DNA from: Methylorubrum rhodesianum
GTDB lineage: Bacteria; Pseudomonadota; Alphaproteobacteria; Rhizobiales; Beijerinckiaceae
Assembly: GCF_014199985.1 (NCBI RefSeq)
Contig: NZ_JACHOS010000002.1
Coordinates: forward strand, 124,001-188,000
Direction: 5' to 3'
Length of the DNA stretch: 64,000 nucleotides
Position 1 is the stretch's first letter; every line of letters starts with the position of its first letter. The notes under the pieces are model-generated. The model made no database searches, was not told where the DNA came from, and saw only the letters and a list, made by a program, of their open reading frames with translations. Positions 37,368 to 46,005 of the stretch are shown here, one piece after another. Made by a program: the position numbers and the translations under genes.

Positions 37368-37937
37368 ATGAGCACCGCATCCAAACGCGTCCGCGTCCTG
37401 TTCGACGAGGCAGCCATCGCCAAGCGCAACGAGGAGCTGGCCGCCGAGATCGTGGCGGCCAAGCCCGAGAACCTGCTCGTGGTCGCCGTGCTGAAGGGCA
37501 GCTTCATGTTCGCCGCCGACCTGCTGCGCGCGCTTCACCGCGCCGGGCTCTCGCCGCAGGTCGAGTTCGTGCATCTGTCCAGCTACCGCACCTCCACCGT
37601 CTCCTCCGGACAGGTCGAGATCCTGCGCGACGTCCAGAGCGAGGTGCGTGGGCGCGACGTGCTGCTGATCGACGACATCCTCGAATCCGGCCGCACGGTC
37701 GTCTTCGCCAAGGACCTGCTGATGGCCCGCGGCGCGAAGCGCGTGCTGACCGCCGTACTCCTCGAGAAGCCCGGCAAACGCGCCGTGACCATCGATGCGG
37801 ATTTCGTCGGCTTCACCTGCCCGGACGTGTTCGTGGTCGGCTACGGCATGGACGCCGCCCACGCCTTCCGCCAGCTCCCCTTCGTCGGCCTCGTGGATTA
37901 CGACAGCAGCGACGCCGACCTGTTCGGCGGCGCCTGA
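37368..37937 (+). CDS. hpt: Hypoxanthine phosphoribosyltransferase
   Basis: A 189-aa purine-salvage enzyme making IMP (and GMP) from the base and PRPP. The PRPP-binding loop is intact (DVLLIDDILESGRTVVFA), as are VAVLKGSFMFAADLLRAL and FVHLSSYRTSTVSSG. The C-terminal FVGFTCPDVFVVGYGMDAAH carries the base-contact region. The length is normal. A 209-bp gap precedes it with nothing recognisable, and a CpdR-like receiver follows 161 bp downstream. Confidence 0.95.
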   Translation: MSTASKRVRVLFDEAAIAKRNEELAAEIVAAKPENLLVVAVLKGSFMFAADLLRALHRAGLSPQVEFVHLSSYRTSTVSSGQVEILRDVQSEVRGRDVLLIDDILESGRTVVFAKDLLMARGAKRVLTAVLLEKPGKRAVTIDADFVGFTCPDVFVVGYGMDAAHAFRQLPFVGLVDYDSSDADLFGGA

Positions 37938-38098
37938 GCGGAATCCCGGCTCGGCAAATTCCTGATAATTCCGCGACACTTGCCGGAATTGAGCCGCCGA
38001 TGGAACTCTGTCGGCGCGTGAGGCTTGACAGGCCGCGCTCCGGCGCGGTCACTCGAACGCAGCGATCCAGATCGATGGAATGGTGAGGACGCCCGACC

Positions 38099-38464
38099 AT
38101 GGCGCGCATCCTGCTCGTGGATGACGAGGATACGGTTCGCGGCTTCCTCAAGCGCGGGCTCGAACTCGACGGTCACACCGTCGTCACGGCCATCGACGGC
38201 AGTGACGGCCTCGATCGCCTCTCCGAAGCCGGCGGCGGCTTCGACCTGATGCTGACCGACATCCGTATGCCGTTGATGGACGGCATCGCGCTCTCGCTCG
38301 CGGCCAAACGCGATTATCCCGACCTGACGATCCTGCTGATGACCGGCTTCGCCGATCAGCGCGAGCGCGCCCGCGGCCTCGACGCCATCGTCACCGATGT
38401 TCTGACGAAGCCCTTTTCTCTGGCCGACCTGCGCTCGACGGTGACGCGGGCGCTTGCGGCGTAG
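38099..38464 (+). CDS. cpdR: CpdR-like single-domain response regulator
   Basis: A 121-aa receiver without output domain. The full phosphorylation site is present: RILLVDDEDTVRGFLKRGL, phosphoacceptor Asp in LMLTDIRMPLMDGI (about residue 52), switch Thr in LLMTGFADQRERARG and Lys in VLTKPFSLADLRS. The MTGFA segment and overall layout are like Caulobacter CpdR, which in its unphosphorylated form delivers substrates to ClpXP and localises the protease. The exact orthology is not proven, so the symbol is tentative. It is intact, unlike the receiver at 33207. Confidence 0.75.
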   Translation: MARILLVDDEDTVRGFLKRGLELDGHTVVTAIDGSDGLDRLSEAGGGFDLMLTDIRMPLMDGIALSLAAKRDYPDLTILLMTGFADQRERARGLDAIVTDVLTKPFSLADLRSTVTRALAA

Positions 38465-38758
38465 GAACGCCTCGCCACGAGAGTCGCGCGACCGGCGAAC
38501 CGACCCCACGGATCCTGATAATCGGTCGGATCGGCCTCGTTCCCTGTACGCCCTCCACCCCTTCCCAGCGCCTGCCTTCCCTCTCGACCAAGTGAGGTCC
38601 GAAGCGAGGAGGCGGAAGAAAATCGTTTCTCGCCAAACGGTTCGGAGAATGGCGTCACGAAACAGGCCGGGTGTCGCTCAGGGGGAGCCGGTGAGGCTTA
38701 TCGCACTGCAATATTGATGTATGGCGGGCGCTCAACGACGCAGGGCGCAGGCCAGACC

Positions 38759-40009
38759 ATGCCGGGAACGGACAGCTTCACCATCCAGGATGAGGTCAAC
38801 ATCCTTCTCGCCGAGAACATCGCGCCCTCAGCGGTTGAGGTTCTCGCGCGAGCGGGGATCCATGACGTGCGGCGTCTACCGCGTGCGGTCGGCTCGGCGG
38901 ATGCCGGGGCGCTCACCGATGTGCACGTCCTCGGCATCCGCTCTCGCACCCAGGTGACGACCGGCCTGCTCGACGCCGCCCCGGCCCTGGTCGCGGTCGG
39001 CTGCTTCAGCGTCGGCACCAACCAAGTCGATCTCGACGCCGCCCGAGCGCGCGGGATCCCGGTCTTCAACGCCCCCTTTTCCAACACCCGCAGCGTCGCC
39101 GAACTGACGATCGGCGAAATCGTGATGCTGCTGCGGCGGATCACGCCCCGCTCCGAGGCGGCCCATGCCGGGGGCTGGGACAAGTCGGCGGAAAATTCCT
39201 ACGAGGTCCGCGGCAAGACGCTCGGCATCGTCGGCTACGGCAATATCGGCGCGCAGCTCTCGAATCTCGCCGAGGCGATGGGCATGCGGGTGATCTTCTT
39301 CGATCTCACCGACCGGCTGCGCCACGGCAACACCGAACCCGCCGAGAGCCTCGACGCCCTGCTCGCGGCCAGCGACGTGGTGAGCCTGCACGTGCCGGAA
39401 ACGCCGCTCACCCACGGGCTCATGAGTGCCGAGCGCATCGGCAAGATGAAGCCGGGCGCCTATCTCATCAACAACAGCCGCGGCACCGTGGTCGATCTCG
39501 ACGCGCTCGCCATCGCGCTGAAACAGGGGCGGCTGCGCGGCGCGGCGGTCGACGTATTCCCCGTCGAGCCCCGCTCCAACGACGAGCGCTTCGTCTCGCC
39601 GCTCCAAGGCATCCCGAACGTGATCCTCACCCCGCATATCGGCGGTTCGACCGAGGAGGCGCAGGACCGCATCGGCTCCGAGGTCGCGCGCAAGCTCGTG
39701 GACTATGTCGAGACCGGCTCGACGCTGGGCGCGGTCAACTTCCCGCAGGTGCAGATCCCGCCCCGCATCGGCGGCGTGCGCTTTCTGCACGTCCACCGGA
39801 ACGTTCCCGGCGTGCTCGGCCACGTCAACCAAGCCTTCGCCCGGCGCGACGTCAACATCGCGTCCCAGTACCTTCAGACCGAGGGGGAGTTGGGCTACGT
39901 GGTGGTGGAGGCCGACGCCGCCCCCGCCGAGCGTGCTGGCATCCTCGCCGAGCTCGACCGCATCGAGGGTACGGTGCGCACCCGCCTGATCCAGGCCCGG
40001 ATCGCCTGA
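38759..40009 (+). CDS. serA: D-3-phosphoglycerate dehydrogenase
   Basis: A 416-aa NAD-dependent enzyme starting serine synthesis and, in serine-cycle methylotrophs, tied to C1 assimilation. It is the E. coli-like type: substrate domain, Rossmann motif (LGIVGYGNIGAQLSNLAEAM), active-site Arg (INNSRGTVVDLDAL), Glu, and His (VILTPHIGGSTEEAQDRIG). A C-terminal ACT domain (about 340-416; VPGVLGHVNQAFARRDVNIA) probably mediates serine feedback. The start at 38759 is chosen by family length; a TTG/ATG 14-15 codons upstream remains possible. A D-2-hydroxyacid dehydrogenase gene follows, 89 bp away. Confidence 0.95.
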   Translation: MPGTDSFTIQDEVNILLAENIAPSAVEVLARAGIHDVRRLPRAVGSADAGALTDVHVLGIRSRTQVTTGLLDAAPALVAVGCFSVGTNQVDLDAARARGIPVFNAPFSNTRSVAELTIGEIVMLLRRITPRSEAAHAGGWDKSAENSYEVRGKTLGIVGYGNIGAQLSNLAEAMGMRVIFFDLTDRLRHGNTEPAESLDALLAASDVVSLHVPETPLTHGLMSAERIGKMKPGAYLINNSRGTVVDLDALAIALKQGRLRGAAVDVFPVEPRSNDERFVSPLQGIPNVILTPHIGGSTEEAQDRIGSEVARKLVDYVETGSTLGAVNFPQVQIPPRIGGVRFLHVHRNVPGVLGHVNQAFARRDVNIASQYLQTEGELGYVVVEADAAPAERAGILAELDRIEGTVRTRLIQARIA

Positions 40010-40098
40010 CACTTCTCGACGATGTCCCATCGCCGACGGCCGCGGAAGGCGGGGCAGCGGGGATCCGCGGGACGTACGGACAAGGAATCCTTCGAGCC

Positions 40099-41496
40099 AT
40101 GAGCGCGACCGGTCTTCCGCCCGACTTCCTGTCCCGACTCGACGGGCTGCTGGGACCGGGTGGCCTCCTGACGGATGAGGCCGATTGCGCCCCCTATGGG
40201 ATCGACTGGCGCCGCCTGTTTCCGGGCCGGGCCGCCGCCGTCGCGCGGCCGTCGAGCACGGGTCAGGTCGCTTCGGTGGTCGGCTTGTGCCGCGAAGCCG
40301 GCGTCGCCCTGGTGCCCCAGGGCGGCCATACCGGTCTCGCCGGCGGCGCCACCCCCGATGCGTCGGGGCGCCAAGTCGTGCTCACCCTCTCGCGGATGAA
40401 CGCGGTTCGCGCGGTCGATCCGGTCGGGCTCACCATGGAGGTCGAGGCCGGCTGCGTGGTGCAGGCGGCGCAGGCGGCAGCGGAGGCCGCCGGGCGGCTG
40501 TTCCCGGTGAGCTACGGCGCGGAAGGCTCGGCCATGGTCGGCGGCATGATCGCCACCAATGCCGGCGGCATCAACGTGCTGCGCTACGGCATGACCCGCA
40601 GCCTCGTGCTCGGTCTCGAAGTCGTGCTCGCCGACGGCGGTGTCGTCGATGGCCTGCGCGCACTGCGCAAGGACAATGCCGGCTACGACTGGAAGCAGCT
40701 CTTCATCGGCAGCGAGGGCACGCTCGGCATCGTCACGGCGGCGGTGCTGCGCCTGGTGCCCCGGCCGCGCTACACCGAGACCGCCCTGCTGGCGGTGCCC
40801 GACCCGGAGGCGGCGCTGCGTATCCTCGCGGCGGCGCAGGACAGCCTCGGCGACACGATCCAGGCTTTCGAGCTGATCTCGCGCTGCGCGTTCGATCTTC
40901 TCGAGCGTTATGCCGGCCTGTCGGGCCCGCTGCCGCCCTCCCCCTGGTCCATCCTGCTCGAAGCCGGATCGAGCCTGTCCGGTCTGCGGGACGCCGTCGA
41001 GGCGACCCTCGGCGAGGCTCTGGAGCGGGGCGACGCCGTGGACGGCGTGTTCGCCGAATCGAAGGCGCAGGCCGCCGGTCTCTGGTCCCTGCGTGAGCGC
41101 ATCACCGAATGCGAGGCGCACCAGGGCAAGTCGGTCAAGCACGATGTCTCGGTGCCGATTCCGGCGATTCCCGCTTTCCTGGAGGCTGCCGACCGGGCGC
41201 TCGCCGAGGGTGCGCCCGGCACCGTCCCGAACGTGTTCGGGCACATGGGCGACGGCAACCTGCACTACAACGTGCTGGTCGGGCCGGAGCATGACAGCGC
41301 CGCGATCAACCGCCTCGTCCACGACGTGGTCGATCGCTTCGCCGGCAGCATCTCCGCCGAGCACGGCATCGGACAGTACCGCGTCGACGAGCTGGCGCGC
41401 CGGCGCCGGCCCGAGGAAATGGCTCTGGCGCAGCGTCTGAAACGGGCGCTCGATCCGGACGGTCTGCTCAATCCAGGCAAGGTTCTGCGGGTCTGA
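40099..41496 (+). CDS. FAD-linked D-2-hydroxyglutarate/D-lactate dehydrogenase family protein
   Basis: A 465-aa flavoprotein. The N-terminal FAD-binding PCMH domain carries VALVPQGGHTGLAGGATPDA, GAEGSAMVGGMIATNAGGIN and FIGSEGTLGIVTAAVLRL. The C-terminal FAD-oxidase domain has the metal/substrate-site sequence VFGHMGDGNLHYNVLVG and ISAEHGIGQYRVDEL. This is the D2HGDH/D-LDH/GlcD group. Its place directly after serA favours D-2-hydroxyglutarate dehydrogenase: SerA can reduce 2-oxoglutarate to D-2-hydroxyglutarate as a side reaction, and this enzyme would recycle it. That assignment is inference; D-lactate or glycolate remain possible. Confidence 0.9.
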   Translation: MSATGLPPDFLSRLDGLLGPGGLLTDEADCAPYGIDWRRLFPGRAAAVARPSSTGQVASVVGLCREAGVALVPQGGHTGLAGGATPDASGRQVVLTLSRMNAVRAVDPVGLTMEVEAGCVVQAAQAAAEAAGRLFPVSYGAEGSAMVGGMIATNAGGINVLRYGMTRSLVLGLEVVLADGGVVDGLRALRKDNAGYDWKQLFIGSEGTLGIVTAAVLRLVPRPRYTETALLAVPDPEAALRILAAAQDSLGDTIQAFELISRCAFDLLERYAGLSGPLPPSPWSILLEAGSSLSGLRDAVEATLGEALERGDAVDGVFAESKAQAAGLWSLRERITECEAHQGKSVKHDVSVPIPAIPAFLEAADRALAEGAPGTVPNVFGHMGDGNLHYNVLVGPEHDSAAINRLVHDVVDRFAGSISAEHGIGQYRVDELARRRRPEEMALAQRLKRALDPDGLLNPGKVLRV

Positions 41497-41507
41497 CCCC
41501 ATTTGAA

Positions 41508-41527
41508 GGCCGATCTCACGATCGGTC
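41508..41527. terminator. Hairpin between convergent genes
   Basis: GGCCGATC and GATCGGTC form an 8-bp stem (one G-U pair on the plus strand) with a 4-nt loop, 12 nt after the dehydrogenase stop and before the convergent tspO. No T-run follows. Confidence 0.4.
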
Positions 41528-41595
41528 CAGCCGCAGCATCGCCCCTCCAAGACCGAGAGGGACCCAAACCTCTTCCCGCGTACCGGGCGCCGGCC

Positions 41596-42111
41596 TCAGT
41601 TCATCTGCCAGATCGTCCCGTTGAGCAGGCAGGCGAAGGAGACCCAGGCGGCGTAGGGCACGAGCAGCCACGCGGCGGGCCGGTCGAAGCGCCACGACAG
41701 GCGGATGGTCCACAGGATCATCACCAGCATGGCGAGCGCGACGATCAGCGCGAGACCGAGCCTGTGGGCGGCGAAGAAGACCGGCGTCCAGGCGGCGTTA
41801 AGGGCGAGCTGAGCGGCGAAGGCGGCCAGCGCCAGCCACCACGCCTTCCGGGCTGGGCCCGGCACCGGGCGGGCGCCGAGCAGCCGCCAGACCGAGATCG
41901 CGATCAGCGTGTAGAGAACGGTCCAGGCCAGCGGAAACACCCAGTTCGGCGGGTTGAAGGCCGGCTTGCGGATCGTCGTGTACCACTCCTCGATGTTCGA
42001 GCCGGTGGAGAGCGAACCCACCGCCGTCACGAGCGCGACCGGAAGGATCGCGGCGGCGAGCCGCGGGATCGGCGGCAGGGCGGGCCGTCCGGGAATGTCC
42101 AGGGCGCTCAT
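41596..42111 (-). CDS. tspO: TspO/MBR family tryptophan-rich sensory protein
   Basis: A 171-aa five-helix membrane protein. The tryptophan-rich signatures are clear: YTTIRKPAFNPPNWVFPLAW, TVLYTLIAISVWRL and LNAAWTPVFFAAHRLGLAL. TspO binds tetrapyrroles; in Rhodobacter it tunes photosynthesis-gene expression in response to oxygen and porphyrins, and it is common in pigmented methylobacteria. The ORF starts at ATG 42111. It converges on the flavoprotein dehydrogenase and diverges from the PLP enzyme. Confidence 0.95.
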   Translation of the reverse strand: MSALDIPGRPALPPIPRLAAAILPVALVTAVGSLSTGSNIEEWYTTIRKPAFNPPNWVFPLAWTVLYTLIAISVWRLLGARPVPGPARKAWWLALAAFAAQLALNAAWTPVFFAAHRLGLALIVALAMLVMILWTIRLSWRFDRPAAWLLVPYAAWVSFACLLNGTIWQMN

Positions 42112-42206
42112 GCGCTGCGCAACGCTCCGTCGATCATTTCCCCGCCTTGCCCGCTCCGGCGGATTCGCTCAAGCCCACCGTCGAACCGATCCGAACGAGG
42201 AACCCC

Positions 42207-43424
42207 ATGAGCCGGTCCAACGCGCCTCACGGCGATTCCGATGCAGCGCCCGCCCCCGGCTTGTCACCCGACGCGTGGCGACCGGCGACGCTGGCCGCGC
42301 AGGCTCTCGGCCGGATCGATCCGGTGACGCGGGCGGTGGTGCCGCCGCTCCATCTCTCGACGACCTTCCTGCGCGATCCCGACAACGCCTATCGCTCCGG
42401 CTTCTCCTACGCGAGGCCCGACAACGCCACGACGCGGGAGGCTGAGGACGTCATCGCCGCGCTGGAGCGAGCGGAGGCCGGCGCGCTGCTGTTCGGCTCC
42501 GGCATGGCCGCCGCCGCCGCCGTGTTCTGCGCCCTGGAGCGCGGCGACCACGTCATCGCCCCCGAGGTGATGTACTGGGGCCTCCGCCGCTGGCTCCGGC
42601 AGGAGGCGCCGCGCCTCGATCTCGCGGTCGATTTCGTGCCGATGCAGGATCCGGAGGCGGTGCGTGCCGCCATCCGGCCGGGCAAGACGCGGCTCGTCTG
42701 GATCGAGACGCCGGGCAACCCGCTCTGCACGATCACCGACATCGCCCGCGTCGCGGAGGTTGCCCGAGCGGCCGGGGCGCGGGTCGCGGTCGATTCGACG
42801 GCCGTGAGCCCGATCCTCACCCGGCCGCTCACGCTCGGGGCCGACATCGTGATGCATTCGGCCACCAAGATCCTGAACGGTCACTCCGATGTCGTCGCCG
42901 GCGTGCTGGCCGGCGCGCGCAGCGACAGCTTCTGGGAGCGTGTCACGGCGATCCGCGGCGGCTGGGGAGCGATTCTCGGACCGTTCGAGGCGTATCTGCT
43001 GGTGCGGGGCTTGCGCACCTTGCCCCTGCGCGTCAGCGCCCAGAGCGCCGGGGCGCTCCGCCTCGCGCAGCGGCTCTCGGCGCATCCGCTGGTGAGCGCG
43101 GTGCTCTATCCCGGCCTGCCGGACCATCCCGGTCACACGGTCGCGGCGCGGCAGATGGAGGGCGGCTTCGGCTTCATGCTCTCGATCCGCGTGGCCGGCG
43201 GCGAGGCGGCGGCGATCGGGACCGCCGCACGGGTGGCGCTGTGGAAGCGCGCCACCTCGCTCGGCGGCGTGGAGAGCCTCATCGAGCACCGCGCGTCAGT
43301 CGAAGGGCCGGGCACGCCCTGCCCACCCGACCTGCTGCGCCTCTCCACCGGCATCGAGGATCCGGACGACCTGTTCCGCGATCTCGACGCGGCCCTGACG
43401 GCGGCGCACGGCGCGGCGGCCTGA
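42207..43424 (+). CDS. Cys/Met metabolism PLP-dependent lyase (cystathionine beta-lyase-like)
   Basis: A 405-aa fold-type I PLP enzyme. The family outline is clear: YARPDNATTREAEDVIAALE, LLFGSGMAAAAAVFCAL, WIETPGNPLCTITDI, AVDSTAVSPILTRPLTLGAD, the PLP-binding Lys in MHSATKILNGHSDVVAG, and the tail SLGGVESLIEHRAS. Cystathionine beta-lyase (MetC), gamma-synthase or gamma-lyase activity cannot be told apart from sequence alone. The first is the most usual annotation. A good ribosome-binding site (GAGGAA) precedes the ATG at 42207; the frame extends upstream without support. Confidence 0.88.
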   Translation: MSRSNAPHGDSDAAPAPGLSPDAWRPATLAAQALGRIDPVTRAVVPPLHLSTTFLRDPDNAYRSGFSYARPDNATTREAEDVIAALERAEAGALLFGSGMAAAAAVFCALERGDHVIAPEVMYWGLRRWLRQEAPRLDLAVDFVPMQDPEAVRAAIRPGKTRLVWIETPGNPLCTITDIARVAEVARAAGARVAVDSTAVSPILTRPLTLGADIVMHSATKILNGHSDVVAGVLAGARSDSFWERVTAIRGGWGAILGPFEAYLLVRGLRTLPLRVSAQSAGALRLAQRLSAHPLVSAVLYPGLPDHPGHTVAARQMEGGFGFMLSIRVAGGEAAAIGTAARVALWKRATSLGGVESLIEHRASVEGPGTPCPPDLLRLSTGIEDPDDLFRDLDAALTAAHGAAA

Positions 43425-43528
43425 CCGCTCTCAAGTCAAAACCGACGAAATCTGTGGAAGGCGCACCTGCGCTCGCGGTTTTCGCGCGTTGTCGCGACGA
43501 CGAGCCCCGAGCCGGGACGCGAACCGAC

Positions 43529-43990
43529 ATGACGAACCGTAACGCCTTCCTCTTCGCCGTGCTCGCGCTCGGCCTCGTTTCCGCCGCGGCCAGAGCCGAG
43601 GACGGGCCGCCGAATCTCGACGTCGAGGCGACCTGCAAATCGGCCGAGCGGGTGCAGAGCACGCTCAGCGACAACCCCAGCAAGGATGCCTGTCTGACCT
43701 CCGAGCGCGGGGCCGAGAAAGATCTGAAGAAGCGCTGGGGACAATTCCCGGCCGCGGCCAAGTCGCAGTGTACGCAGCAATTCCAGGCCGGTGGCTTTCC
43801 GTCCTACGTCGAGCTTCTCACCTGCCTCGAATTGGCGAGCGGCACTGTGCCGTCGCAGTCGGGCACGGATCAGCCCGGCAGGTCCGATGACGGCGGCGGC
43901 CGGAGCGGCAAGAAGGAGGGCAGTTCGCTGACCCGCGAGCCTGCCCCGACGCAGCGCACCAATCCGATCGAGGTGCTGGAAAACAAGTAG
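43529..43990 (+). CDS. Hypothetical secreted Cys-containing protein
   Basis: A 153-aa protein. A signal peptide (NRNAFLFAVLALGLVSAAARA, cleavage near AARAE) is followed by a small domain with four spaced Cys residues (EATCKSAER, KDACLTSER, KSQCTQQF, LLTCLELA), probably two disulfides. A polar, low-complexity tail closes it (QSGTDQPGRSDDGGG). The pattern recurs in small periplasmic proteins of methylobacteria and rhizobia, but I cannot name a family. It converges on opgH. Confidence 0.7.
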   Translation: MTNRNAFLFAVLALGLVSAAARAEDGPPNLDVEATCKSAERVQSTLSDNPSKDACLTSERGAEKDLKKRWGQFPAAAKSQCTQQFQAGGFPSYVELLTCLELASGTVPSQSGTDQPGRSDDGGGRSGKKEGSSLTREPAPTQRTNPIEVLENK

Positions 43991-43992
43991 AC

Positions 43993-44029
43993 CTCGCCGC
44001 CTCCGGCTCTTGCGATGCGGCGCGGCGAG
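43993..44029. terminator. Hairpin between convergent genes
   Basis: CTCGCCGC pairs with GCGGCGAG across a 21-nt loop, immediately after the stop codon at 43990 and before the opgH stop at 44040. It may serve both genes; no T-run is present. Confidence 0.35.
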
Positions 44030-44039
44030 ATTCGCATGA

Positions 44040-45971
44040 TCAGTGCAGCGTCGGCGCGCCCGCCTCGTCGATGGCGACCGAAAGCCAGGGCGTCGTCGCG
44101 CCGACGGCCGTCGGCTCGGCGACGCCGGTGCGGCTCTGATGCAGTTCGAGCAGTTCCGGCGCCGGCCGAGTGTCATCCTCGGTGAGGAACAGGCCGCGCG
44201 CCTTCGAGCCCAGGCCGAGCCGGGTGCTGCTGGTGAGCACGCTCTGGACCGGGCTCGTCAGCAGCGCGAGGGCCACCGGTGCCATCCACAGCGCCAGCCA
44301 GTGGCTTCCGGAAAAGGCGAGCAATACCACCAGCGCCCCGCCCGCCGCGATCGCGTCGCTCTGAAGCCGGACGGCCTCGCCCCACGGCACGCTGCGGTCG
44401 TCGCGCGCCTGCGCATCCCAGCGCACGACGCGACCGACCAGGGTCGTCACCACGGCCCCCGCGGCGAACAGAGCCATCACCGGCCACAGCAGGACCCAGA
44501 TCGCCTGTTCGAGCGCCGCGCTGACGAGCAGCGAGCGGGTGCCGCCGAAATCCGCCCGCCGTTGCGGCGAGGCCAGCACGTAGCCGAGGCTCAGGAGCTT
44601 GGGCAGCGCCATGACGGCGATGACGAGGCCGGCGAGCGCCGCGGCGACCGCGTTGCCGCCGTCGATGCCGTAACCGATCAGCCCAAGTTCGCCGGACCGG
44701 GCCGCTTGCCACGTGCCTAGGGAGAGGAAGGCGATCCAGAGCGGATAGACGCAGTAGCCGAGGATGCCGACGCCGAGGTGCCAGCGGCTGGCGCCGAGCA
44801 GGCCCTTCATCGGAAGGACGCGGATGTGCTGCAGGTTGCCCTGGCACCAGCGCCGCTCGCGCCCGAGCAGATCGATGAGATTGGTCGGCATCTCCTCCCA
44901 GGTTCCGCCCATCTCCGGCAGGAGGCGCACCTCCCAGCCGGCCCGGCGCAGCAGCGCCCCCTCGACGATGTCGTGGCAGAGGATCTCGCCGCCGAGCGGC
45001 GGCCTGCCCGACAGCACCGGAAGCTCCGCATTGCTGGCGAAGGCCTCGATGCGCAGGATCGCGTTGTGGCCCCAGTAGGAGCCGTCCGGGCCCTGCCATG
45101 TCTCCAGGCAGCGCAGAGAGAGTGGCGCGTAGAGGCGCACGGCGAATTGCTGGATCCGCGCGAACAGGGTGTCCCGGCCGGCGGCGTAGGAGACGGTCTG
45201 GATCAGTCCGGTGCGCGGGTTCTCCTCCATCAGCCGGGCCAGCCGACGCATGGCGGCGCCGGTCATCAGGCTGTCGGCGTCGAGCACGATCATGAAGTCG
45301 TATTCATGCCCGTAGGTTCGGCAGAATTCGGCGATGTTTCCGGCCTTGCGGCCGGTGTTTTCGGTCCGGCGGCGATAGCGGATGCGGGGCATGCCGCGGC
45401 CCTCGCGCCGGCTCCAGGCCTCGATGCGGGCGAATTCGTGCTCCTCGACCGCGCTGATCGCGCCCTCGCGCGTGTCGGAGAGGACGAAGATGTCGATGTC
45501 CGAGCCGTCGCCGCCCTCGCGCTGAAGCGAACGAGCCATGACGCGGATCGCCGAGAACACCGCGATCGGGTCCTCGGCGTGGATCGCCACCACCGCCGCC
45601 GTGCGGCTCAGGCCGGTCGGACGGGTGGAGATCGTGGCGGAGCGCCGTTCCAGCGGCGAGAGGACACGGTCACCCATCAGTGCGGCGACGAGGCCGTAGA
45701 GGTACTGCCAGGCCGTGAAGGACTGCCACGCCATCAACACCACGAAGAGTCCGAGCACGCTGCACCCGAGCCACGTTTCCGGCAGGCCGTAGGCGGCGAG
45801 AGCCAGGGCGGCCAGGATGGCGGCGGTGGCGAGCGTCGGACCGGCCAGGGCGAGGCGACGCAACCGAAAGGACGCCGGCCGCGGCGCGGGGCCCGCGCCT
45901 CTCAGGCGGGTTTCACCCCCGGCCCCCGTCTCGACGGAGCGTTCCGCCTGCGGCAAGTCTGGGCTGGACAT
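44040..45971 (-). CDS. opgH: Glucans biosynthesis glucosyltransferase H
   Basis: A 643-aa inner-membrane glycosyltransferase (GT2) that polymerises the backbone of osmoregulated periplasmic glucans. Two N-terminal helices (about 40-85) precede the catalytic domain with YDFMIVLDADSLMTG (the DxD site), GPDGSYWGHNAILRI, EILCHDIVEGALLRRAGWEV and the QxxRW-type RERRWCQGNLQH. Several C-terminal helices follow (about 420-590). The family is usually 650-850 aa, so this one is on the short side. It is divergent from opgG with only 34 bp between the chosen start codons. Confidence 0.94.
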   Translation of the reverse strand: MSSPDLPQAERSVETGAGGETRLRGAGPAPRPASFRLRRLALAGPTLATAAILAALALAAYGLPETWLGCSVLGLFVVLMAWQSFTAWQYLYGLVAALMGDRVLSPLERRSATISTRPTGLSRTAAVVAIHAEDPIAVFSAIRVMARSLQREGGDGSDIDIFVLSDTREGAISAVEEHEFARIEAWSRREGRGMPRIRYRRRTENTGRKAGNIAEFCRTYGHEYDFMIVLDADSLMTGAAMRRLARLMEENPRTGLIQTVSYAAGRDTLFARIQQFAVRLYAPLSLRCLETWQGPDGSYWGHNAILRIEAFASNAELPVLSGRPPLGGEILCHDIVEGALLRRAGWEVRLLPEMGGTWEEMPTNLIDLLGRERRWCQGNLQHIRVLPMKGLLGASRWHLGVGILGYCVYPLWIAFLSLGTWQAARSGELGLIGYGIDGGNAVAAALAGLVIAVMALPKLLSLGYVLASPQRRADFGGTRSLLVSAALEQAIWVLLWPVMALFAAGAVVTTLVGRVVRWDAQARDDRSVPWGEAVRLQSDAIAAGGALVVLLAFSGSHWLALWMAPVALALLTSPVQSVLTSSTRLGLGSKARGLFLTEDDTRPAPELLELHQSRTGVAEPTAVGATTPWLSVAIDEAGAPTLH

Positions 45972-46005
45972 GATCGACGTCGACACTCGCGGGAGGGATG
46001 AACGG

